From NCBI GenBank assembly GCA_946480125.1, contig CAMLIY010000246.1:1-5007 (forward strand): a stretch of DNA of 5,007 nucleotides, read 5' to 3'. The position numbers and the translations under genes are program-made. The stretch comes from an uncultured Asticcacaulis sp. (GTDB lineage Bacteria > Pseudomonadota > Alphaproteobacteria > Caulobacterales > Caulobacteraceae). Below are positions 1 through 5,007 of the stretch, piece by piece. Each line of letters opens with the position of its first letter. Positions within the stretch are counted from its first letter, which is position 1. A model generated the notes under the pieces. The model did not search any database. It saw only the letters and a list, made by a program, of their open reading frames with translations, and was not told the origin of the DNA.

Positions 1-34
1 CCACCCCCCCCCCCCGCCGCCCCCCCGGCGCGGC
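1..34. other. C-rich low-complexity edge
   Basis: Apart from a single A at position 3 this stretch is only C and G, with a run of twelve C at 4-15. It carries no gene and no recognisable promoter. Positions 28-34 (gcgcggc) match the reverse complement of 99-105 (gtgtggt) at every G, with each T replaced by C. It may therefore be a corrupted or decayed outer part of the left arm of the inverted repeat that follows. A base-calling or assembly artefact at a contig end is a realistic alternative to real biology. Confidence 0.5.
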
Positions 35-98
35 CCCCCTCCCCGACAAGCGGGGAGGAGCGACTCCTCTTGTACCTCCCCGCTTGTCGGGGAGGGGG
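35..98. repeat. perfect 24-bp inverted repeat with nested hairpins (REP-like)
   Basis: Positions 35-58 are the exact reverse complement of 75-98, giving a 24-bp stem around a 16-base centre (59-74). Each arm is itself a palindrome: cctccccg pairs with cggggagg around a 5-base loop, at 38-58 and again at 75-95. A third small hairpin, 55-60 with 64-69, sits across the centre. There is no T run after the stem, so it does not look like a standard intrinsic terminator. The design (two small palindromes in opposite orientation that can also pair with each other) is typical of intergenic REP/BIME-type elements. It may affect transcript stability or attenuate readthrough into the GH3 gene; that role is inferred. 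Confidence 0.85.
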
Positions 99-108
99 AC
101 CACACGAG

Positions 109-119
109 CCGCGAAGCGG
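109..119. repeat. short hairpin ccgcgaagcgg, tail of the repeat block
   Basis: CCGC pairs with GCGG around a GAA loop. Together with the ggggaggggg arm before it and the ggtggtgggg stretch after it (128-137), it resembles the dispersed palindromic repeats common between genes in Caulobacterales-like genomes. That family resemblance is from memory and was not checked against a database. The last G of this hairpin is the first base of the GTG codon proposed as the start of the GH3 gene, so the repeat and the coding region touch. Confidence 0.55.
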
Positions 120-2686
120 TGAGATATGGTGGTGGGGTGTCTTGCTTTATCCTCAGCCTGTTCCTGGTTTTGCCGGTGCATGCCGCTACCCCGTCCATCG
201 TCTCGAAAATGACGCTCGATGAGAAGGTCGGCCAATTACAAGCCGCGGCGCCGGCCATCCCGCGCCTCGGCGTCACCGGCTACAACTGGTGGAATGAGGG
301 CCTGCACGGCATTGCCCGCATTGGCGAGGCGACCGTCTTCCCTCAAGCCATCGGGCTGGCGGCGACCTGGGATACCGACCTGCTGCACAGCGTCGGTGAT
401 ACGGTCTCCACCGAAGCCCGCGCCAAGTTCAACGGTGTGGGCACGGATAAGGACCACGGCCGCTATCAGGGCCTGACCATCTGGTCGCCCAATATCAATA
501 TCTTCCGCGATCCGCGCTGGGGCCGGGGCCAGGAAACCTATGGCGAGGACCCCTACCTGACCGGCCATCTGGCGACCGCTTTTGTGGAGGGTTTGCAAGG
601 GCCCGATCCGGCGCACCCTAAGACCATCGCCTCGGTCAAGCACTTCGCCGTCCATTCCGGACCAGAAGCCGGCCGTCACGGTTTCGATGTCGATGCCTCG
701 CCCTATGACCGGGAAGCCACCTATTTGCCGGCTTTCCGCCAGGTGGTGACGGTCGCCAAGCCGGGCTCGGTGATGTGCGCCTATAATGCCTTGCACGGCG
801 TGCCGGCTTGCGCCTCTGCGGATTTGCTCGATGGCCGCCTGCGCCAAGACTGGGGTTTCAAGGGCTATGTCGTCACCGACTGCGACGCGGTCGAGGATAT
901 GTACGCCTTCCACTTCTATCGCCCGACGCCGGAAGAAAACGCCGCCGAAGCGCTGAGGGCCGGCACCGATCTGAATTGCGGCACCTATTTCAGCCACCTG
1001 AAAACGGCGGTTGACAAGAAACTGGTCACGTCCACCGACATCGACACCGCCGTGACCCGCCTGTGGGATGCCCGCACGAAGCTAGGCCTCGATGGCGCGC
1101 CCAGCCCCTACAGCACGATTTCACCGTCCGCTATCCACACGCAGGAAGCGGCGGCGCTGGCGCTCAAGGCGGCGCGGGAATCAATCGTCCTGCTAAAGAA
1201 TGATGGCGTCCTGCCGCTAAAGCCGACCGCCCGGATCGCCGTTGTCGGGCCCAATGCCGATACACTGGAAATCCTGCAGGCCAATTATCATGGCACCGCC
1301 ATTGATCCGGTGACGCCGCTGACAGGCCTGCGCACCGCTCTGACGGCGGATCGTGTCGCCTACGCGCAAGGCAGCAACATCGCCGAGGGCGTGGCCATTC
1401 CCATTCCGGAAACCGCGCTTTCGACCGGAAAGACAGCGGGCCTTACCGGCGAATATTTCGACAATTCCGATTTTGCCGGTCAGCCGGTGCTGACTCGTAT
1501 CGACAGGACGGTCAATCTCGATCTTTACAATACGGTGCCGGTGAAAAGCTTGGAAAATAAGGCTTACAGTGTGCGCTGGACGGGGTATCTGTCTCCCCCC
1601 GCCGCTGGCGATTATCAGCTCAAAATCTATACCGAGCGCTGCTGGGAATGTAATAATCAGCACGACGCCGTCACCCTCTACGTCGATGGCAAGCCGGTGA
1701 TCACCGATACCGGCGACGGCAAGTCTCTGGAAGCCAGCCTGCATTTCGATGACGTCAGGCCGCATCCGATCCGGCTGGAATTCCGCCATGTCGGTCAGGA
1801 CTGGGGTGTGCGTCTGCAATGGCAGGCCCCGGCGGAGGCACAGGTGGCCGAGGCGGTGAAGGCCGCAAAAGATGTTGATGCTATCGTCGCTTTTGTCGGC
1901 CTGTCACCGGATATCGAAGGCGAGGAATTGCAAATCCTGGTCGATGGCTTTGATCGTGGCGACCGCACCGATTTGGCCCTGCCAGCCCGACAGGAAGCCT
2001 TGCTCAAGGCGATGAAAGCCACCGGCAAACCGCTGATCATCGTCAATCTCTCCGGCGGCGCCGTGGCGCTCAACTGGGCGAAGGCCAATGCCAATGCCCT
2101 GCTACAAGGCTGGTATCCAGGCGAATCCGGCGGGACGGCCATCGCCGAGACCCTGCTAGGCCAGAACAACCCATCGGGTCGCCTGCCGGTCACCTTCTAT
2201 AAGTCCGTGCAGGATTTGCCGCCCTTTATCGATTATCGCATGGACGGGCGCACCTACCGATATTTTAAGGGCGAACCGCTTTATGGCTTTGGTTATGGTC
2301 TAAGCTACACCACCTTCGGCTACAGCGATATCCGTCTGTCGAGCCCGACCATTGGGGCCGGCAAGGGCGTGACGGTCAAAGCGAAAGTCACCAATACCGG
2401 CGCGGTTGAAGGCGATGACGTGGCGCAACTTTACCTGACGCCGCCGGCCAATACGCAAGGTCTGAAATACAGCCTCGTTGGCTTCAAGCGGATTCATCTA
2501 AAGCCGGGGGAAAGCGCGGAGGTGTCCTTCGATCTGACGCCGCGTGATCTGAGCACGGTCGATCGCGCTGGCAATCGCACACAGATGGCCGGTGACTATG
2601 GCCTGTTCGTTGGTGGCGGCCAGCCGTCGACCGCCGGAGTGAGCCACAATCTGACCCTCACCGGGTCCTATCAACTCCCGAAATAG
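119..2686 (+). CDS. exported GH3 beta-xylosidase-type glycosidase with PA14 domain
   Basis: Retaining GH3 exo-glycosidase of the beta-xylosidase clade, releasing terminal beta-linked sugars, probably xylose. Residues 7-22 form a hydrophobic Sec signal peptide ending VHA-A, so the enzyme is periplasmic or surface-located. The catalytic barrel covers about 25-325, with clade motifs YNWWNEGLHG, SPNINIFRDPRWGRGQETYG and KHFAVHSG; the nucleophile is Asp254 in VVTDCDAV. The alpha/beta sandwich (about 345-700) is split by a PA14 domain (about 441-571), and the acid/base is probably Glu600 in the EGEE motif. A fibronectin-III-like domain (about 745-850) ends the protein. At 855 residues it is full length for PA14-bearing GH3 enzymes. 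The start is uncertain: GTG 119 lies at the edge of the palindromic repeat with no good ribosome site, GTG 137 is the alternative, and the frame stays open to the window edge without an ATG. It leads a GH3-GH35-GH125 run and resembles Xanthomonas NixI in family and context. Beta-glucosidase or arabinofuranosidase activity remains possible. Confidence 0.95.
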   Translation: MRYGGGVSCFILSLFLVLPVHAATPSIVSKMTLDEKVGQLQAAAPAIPRLGVTGYNWWNEGLHGIARIGEATVFPQAIGLAATWDTDLLHSVGDTVSTEARAKFNGVGTDKDHGRYQGLTIWSPNINIFRDPRWGRGQETYGEDPYLTGHLATAFVEGLQGPDPAHPKTIASVKHFAVHSGPEAGRHGFDVDASPYDREATYLPAFRQVVTVAKPGSVMCAYNALHGVPACASADLLDGRLRQDWGFKGYVVTDCDAVEDMYAFHFYRPTPEENAAEALRAGTDLNCGTYFSHLKTAVDKKLVTSTDIDTAVTRLWDARTKLGLDGAPSPYSTISPSAIHTQEAAALALKAARESIVLLKNDGVLPLKPTARIAVVGPNADTLEILQANYHGTAIDPVTPLTGLRTALTADRVAYAQGSNIAEGVAIPIPETALSTGKTAGLTGEYFDNSDFAGQPVLTRIDRTVNLDLYNTVPVKSLENKAYSVRWTGYLSPPAAGDYQLKIYTERCWECNNQHDAVTLYVDGKPVITDTGDGKSLEASLHFDDVRPHPIRLEFRHVGQDWGVRLQWQAPAEAQVAEAVKAAKDVDAIVAFVGLSPDIEGEELQILVDGFDRGDRTDLALPARQEALLKAMKATGKPLIIVNLSGGAVALNWAKANANALLQGWYPGESGGTAIAETLLGQNNPSGRLPVTFYKSVQDLPPFIDYRMDGRTYRYFKGEPLYGFGYGLSYTTFGYSDIRLSSPTIGAGKGVTVKAKVTNTGAVEGDDVAQLYLTPPANTQGLKYSLVGFKRIHLKPGESAEVSFDLTPRDLSTVDRAGNRTQMAGDYGLFVGGGQPSTAGVSHNLTLTGSYQLPK

Positions 2687-2688
2687 AG
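2685..2688 (+). promoter_or_regulatory. weak ribosome binding site of the GH35 gene
   Basis: AGAG overlaps the TAG stop of the GH3 gene. It lies 5 bases before ATG 2694 and 8 bases before ATG 2697, which favours either ATG over the in-frame GTG at 2688, since that GTG overlaps this motif. The match is weak, so translation may depend on coupling to ribosomes finishing the GH3 gene. Confidence 0.4.
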
Positions 2689-2693
2689 TGAAT

Positions 2694-4547
2694 ATGATGA
2701 CGACACGCAGAGATTTCCTCACCGCCCTGACCGCCGCCGGTATCGCCACCAGCGGTCTTGTGCCCGTCGGCCCGGCAATGGTCGCCGATGCGCGTTTCAC
2801 CATCAAGGGCGATGACTTCCAGCTTGATGGCCAGCCGTTCCATATCATGGCCGGCGAGATGCACTATCCGCGTATCCCGCGCGCGCTGTGGCGCGACCGG
2901 CTGAAGAAACTGAAAGCTCTGGGCCTGAATACGCTGTGCACCTATATGTTTTGGAACGCGCATGAAAAGCGGCCGGGACAGTATGATTTCACCGGCAACC
3001 TCGATATCACGGCCTGGATAAAAATGGCCCAGGAAGAAGGACTGTGGGTGCTGCTGCGGCCAGGCCCTTATGTATGCGGCGAATGGGACAATGGCGGCTA
3101 TCCGGCCTGGTTCCTCAATGACCCGGCGATCAGGCCGCGCTCGCTCGATCCACGCTATATGGGACCTGCCGGTGACTGGCTGAAGCGCCTGGGCCAGGAG
3201 GTCGCCCATCTCGAAATCGACAAGGGCGGGCCGATCCTGATGACCCAGGTGGAGAACGAATACGGCTCCTATGGCAATGACCTCAGCTATATGCGCGCGG
3301 TGAAGGACCAGATCCGCGCCGCCGGTTTCAACGGTGCGCTCTACACGGTCGATGGCGCGGCGGTAATCGAGAACGGCGCCTTGCCGGAGCTGTTCAACGG
3401 CATCAATTTCGGCACTTATGACAAGGCGGAAAAGGAATTCGCCCGCTACGGCCAGTTTAAAAAATCCGGCCCGCGCATGTGTACCGAACTGTGGGGTGGC
3501 TGGTTTGACCATTTCGGTGAAATGCATTCGTCCATGCCGATCCCGCCGCTGATCGACAGCCTGAAATGGATGCTCGACCAGAAGATATCGATCAGCTTCT
3601 ACATGGTGCATGGCGGCACCTCGTTCGGCTTCGACGCCGGCGCCAATTACGACCGGAAAACCAAGACCTACCAGCCGGATATTTCGAGCTATGACTATGA
3701 CGCCATGCTCGATGAGGCCGGGCGGCCGACGCCGAAATTCGAGGCGGCCAAAACCTTGTTCCAGAAATACCTGCCGGCCGAACGTTTTACCCCTTTGCCG
3801 GAACTGGAAAAAGCGCTGGAGATCAAGCGTTTCCGTCTGACGGAATCAGCGTCCCTGAGACAGCTTCTGGGCAAGCCGGTCACGGCGCCGTCGCCCAGGA
3901 CGCTCGAACAAATGGGTCAGCCGCATGGCATGATCCTCTATCGCCACACGGTCACGACCGCGCTTTCAGGCCCCCTCACCTTTGGCGAAGTGCGCGATTA
4001 TGCGCAGGTGTCGGTGGGAGGTGTCCCCGCCGGCACGCTTGATCGCCGCAATCATGAAATAGCGCTGGAGATCACGGCTAAAAAGGGCGCAGCCATCGAT
4101 GTGCTGGTCGATACCATGGGCCGCATCAACTATGGCGACCAGATCGGCAAGGATCAGAAAGGTCTGATCGGTGAGGCGAAGCTCGGCGACAAGACGCTGA
4201 CGGGCTGGGATCATTACAGCCTGCCGCTGGAAGACCTGAGCAGGCTCAAATTCGGCAAGGCCCATGTGGATGGTCCGGCCTTCTATCGCGGCAGTTTCGA
4301 GGTCAGCGAGGCAGGCTACACCTTCCTCGACATGCGCGGCTGGGGAAAGGGCTATGTCTGGGTCAATGGCCATAATCTCGGCCGTCACTGGTCGGTCGGG
4401 CCGCAGCACGCCCTGTTCGTGCCGGCGCCCTGGCTGAAGGTGGGCACAAATGAGGTGATCGTGCTTGATCTGCATGACGGGGCAGAGCGCACGCTTGCCG
4501 GCGGCAAGAACCAGATCTGGGATCGGCCCGGTCTGGTGGAGGCATGA
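2694..4547 (+). CDS. Tat-exported GH35 beta-galactosidase
   Basis: Retaining GH35 exo-beta-galactosidase that removes terminal beta-galactose from oligosaccharides or glycans. Numbered from ATG 2694 (617 residues), a twin-arginine signal (TRRDFL at 4-9, then a weakly hydrophobic Ala/Gly-rich stretch, likely cleavage near residue 31 at MVA-D) sends the folded enzyme to the periplasm. The TIM barrel covers about 35-350. The family signature GGPILMTQVENEY contains the acid/base Glu189, and the nucleophile is Glu265 in CTELWGGWFDHFG. The C-terminal beta-sandwich part (about 400-610) has the usual DTMGRINYG and GWGKGYVWVNGHNLGRHW motifs. Length is normal for bacterial GH35, and both catalytic residues are intact. 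ATG 2694 is chosen over GTG 2688 because of the ribosome site; ATG 2697 is equally possible. It lies 7 bases after the GH3 stop and 2 bases before the GH125 start, so it is almost certainly in one operon. Linkage preference (beta-1,3 or beta-1,4) cannot be read from sequence; beta-1,3 would fit an N-glycan role like that of NixF. Confidence 0.96.
   Translation: MMTTRRDFLTALTAAGIATSGLVPVGPAMVADARFTIKGDDFQLDGQPFHIMAGEMHYPRIPRALWRDRLKKLKALGLNTLCTYMFWNAHEKRPGQYDFTGNLDITAWIKMAQEEGLWVLLRPGPYVCGEWDNGGYPAWFLNDPAIRPRSLDPRYMGPAGDWLKRLGQEVAHLEIDKGGPILMTQVENEYGSYGNDLSYMRAVKDQIRAAGFNGALYTVDGAAVIENGALPELFNGINFGTYDKAEKEFARYGQFKKSGPRMCTELWGGWFDHFGEMHSSMPIPPLIDSLKWMLDQKISISFYMVHGGTSFGFDAGANYDRKTKTYQPDISSYDYDAMLDEAGRPTPKFEAAKTLFQKYLPAERFTPLPELEKALEIKRFRLTESASLRQLLGKPVTAPSPRTLEQMGQPHGMILYRHTVTTALSGPLTFGEVRDYAQVSVGGVPAGTLDRRNHEIALEITAKKGAAIDVLVDTMGRINYGDQIGKDQKGLIGEAKLGDKTLTGWDHYSLPLEDLSRLKFGKAHVDGPAFYRGSFEVSEAGYTFLDMRGWGKGYVWVNGHNLGRHWSVGPQHALFVPAPWLKVGTNEVIVLDLHDGAERTLAGGKNQIWDRPGLVEA
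4538..4542 (+). promoter_or_regulatory. strong ribosome binding site of the GH125 gene
   Basis: GGAGG, inside the last codons of the GH35 gene, lies 7 bases before ATG 4550 but only 1 base before ATG 4544. The spacing decides for 4550. The ATG at 4544 overlaps the GH35 stop as ATGA and is in the same frame, so it would only add two residues. Confidence 0.75.
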
Positions 4548-4549
4548 GC

Positions 4550-5007
4550 ATGGACCGGCGACAACTGTTCATGGGGATGACGGCCATCGGTGCGCTGATG
4601 GCATCTCGGGCTATGGCGGATATCCCGCTGATGTCGCCGGAGGTCGCGTCGGGTTCACGGTTGCCGGTGGGACAGCGAAAATTCACCAGTCCGGCGGTTG
4701 AGGCGGTGATCAAAAGGACCACCAGGGCATTGAAAGACCCGGAACTGGCGCGTTTGTTTACCAACGGCTATCCCAATACACTCGATACCACCGTCGAGAT
4801 GGGAACGGTGGACGGCCAGCCTGATACTTTTGTCATTACCGGCGATATCAAGGCCCTGTGGCTGCGCGATTCCTCGGCCCAGGTTTCGCCCTACCTGCCG
4901 CTGGCGAAGACCGACCCGGCATTGAAGACCCTGTTCCAGGGGCTGATCCGGCGGCAGGCGCGCTGCATCCTGATCGACCCCTACGCCAACGCCTATATGC
5001 GCGATCC
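4550..5007 (+). CDS. Tat-exported GH125 exo-alpha-1,6-mannosidase (5' part)
   Basis: GH125 (formerly DUF1237) enzymes are metal-independent inverting exo-alpha-1,6-mannosidases acting on N-glycan and mannan ends. The frame is open from ATG 4550 to the window edge (152 complete codons), about a third of the usual 430-490 residues. Residues 2-7 (DRRQLF) and the following hydrophobic stretch, ending AMA-D near residue 23, make a twin-arginine signal peptide, so the product is periplasmic. Family hallmarks are TFVITGDIKALWLRDSSAQV (about 92-111), GLIRRQ, and CILIDPYANAYMRD (139-152). The catalytic acid and base known from clostridial GH125 lie in the part beyond the window and cannot be checked. 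The start follows a GGAGG at ideal spacing, 2 bases after the GH35 stop. The nearest characterised parallel by context is Xanthomonas NixJ, which removes the alpha-1,6-mannose of plant N-glycans after a GH3 beta-xylosidase has acted. Family assignment is firm; substrate is inferred. Confidence 0.95.
   Translation, partial: MDRRQLFMGMTAIGALMASRAMADIPLMSPEVASGSRLPVGQRKFTSPAVEAVIKRTTRALKDPELARLFTNGYPNTLDTTVEMGTVDGQPDTFVITGDIKALWLRDSSAQVSPYLPLAKTDPALKTLFQGLIRRQARCILIDPYANAYMRD

Noticed and set aside
35..98. Rho-independent terminator of an upstream gene
   Set aside because: The stem is strong but is followed by purines and 'accacac', not a T run on either strand; a REP-type palindrome explains it better, though some attenuation cannot be excluded.
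143..145. Lipobox cysteine (lipoprotein signal) in the GH3 protein
   Set aside because: The cysteine (residue 9) precedes the hydrophobic core and the residues before it (GGVS) do not form a lipobox; an ordinary signal peptidase I site (VHA-A) follows the core.
236..997. 253-codon open frame on the minus strand under the GH3 gene
   Set aside because: It is antisense to the conserved GH3 barrel including the nucleophile motif; the protein has no coherent domain and is explained by codon bias.
1217..1819. 200-codon open frame on the minus strand under the PA14 region
   Set aside because: It has no recognisable motif, and the plus strand is convincingly coding across the whole span.
2658..3611. 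317-codon open frame on the minus strand under the GH35 gene
   Set aside because: It is fully antisense to conserved GH35 catalytic-domain coding sequence, its translation shows no recognisable family, and long antisense open frames are expected in GC-rich genes with strong third-position bias.
4465..4701. 78-codon plus-strand frame crossing the GH35/GH125 junction
   Set aside because: It runs out of frame through the end of GH35 and the signal peptide of GH125, both of which are well supported, so it is a shadow frame.

Overview
The window holds part of a tightly packed, same-strand cluster of exported glycoside hydrolases from a moderately high-GC Gram-negative bacterium. Codon use (strong G/C at third positions), Sec and twin-arginine signal peptides, and a 'ccgcgaagcgg'-type palindromic repeat all point to an alphaproteobacterium. 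Caulobacteraceae (for example Asticcacaulis or Caulobacter) is my best guess, but this is inferred from style, not proven.

Layout: positions 1-34 are an almost pure C/G low-complexity edge. Positions 35-98 form a perfect 24-bp inverted repeat with nested smaller hairpins, followed by a short 'ccgcgaagcgg' hairpin (109-119). The first gene (GTG at 119 to 2686) starts inside the end of this repeat block and encodes a GH3 enzyme of the beta-xylosidase clade with an inserted PA14 domain. Seven bases later comes a GH35 beta-galactosidase (2694-4547) with a twin-arginine signal. Two bases after that comes a GH125 exo-alpha-1,6-mannosidase (4550 to the window edge, incomplete), also with a twin-arginine signal and a good Shine-Dalgarno sequence. 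No promoter or terminator is evident inside the window; the three genes look co-transcribed, and the operon continues beyond the right edge.

How they work together: beta-xylosidase, beta-galactosidase and alpha-1,6-mannosidase together do not match simple xylan or galactan use. They do match the trimming of plant complex N-glycans (core beta-1,2-xylose, antennary beta-1,3-galactose, alpha-1,6-mannose), as characterised for the nix cluster of Xanthomonas campestris, which includes NixI (GH3) and NixJ (GH125). The main inference here is that this is an alphaproteobacterial counterpart of that system, exported to the periplasm or envelope. Genes outside the window would be needed to confirm it.
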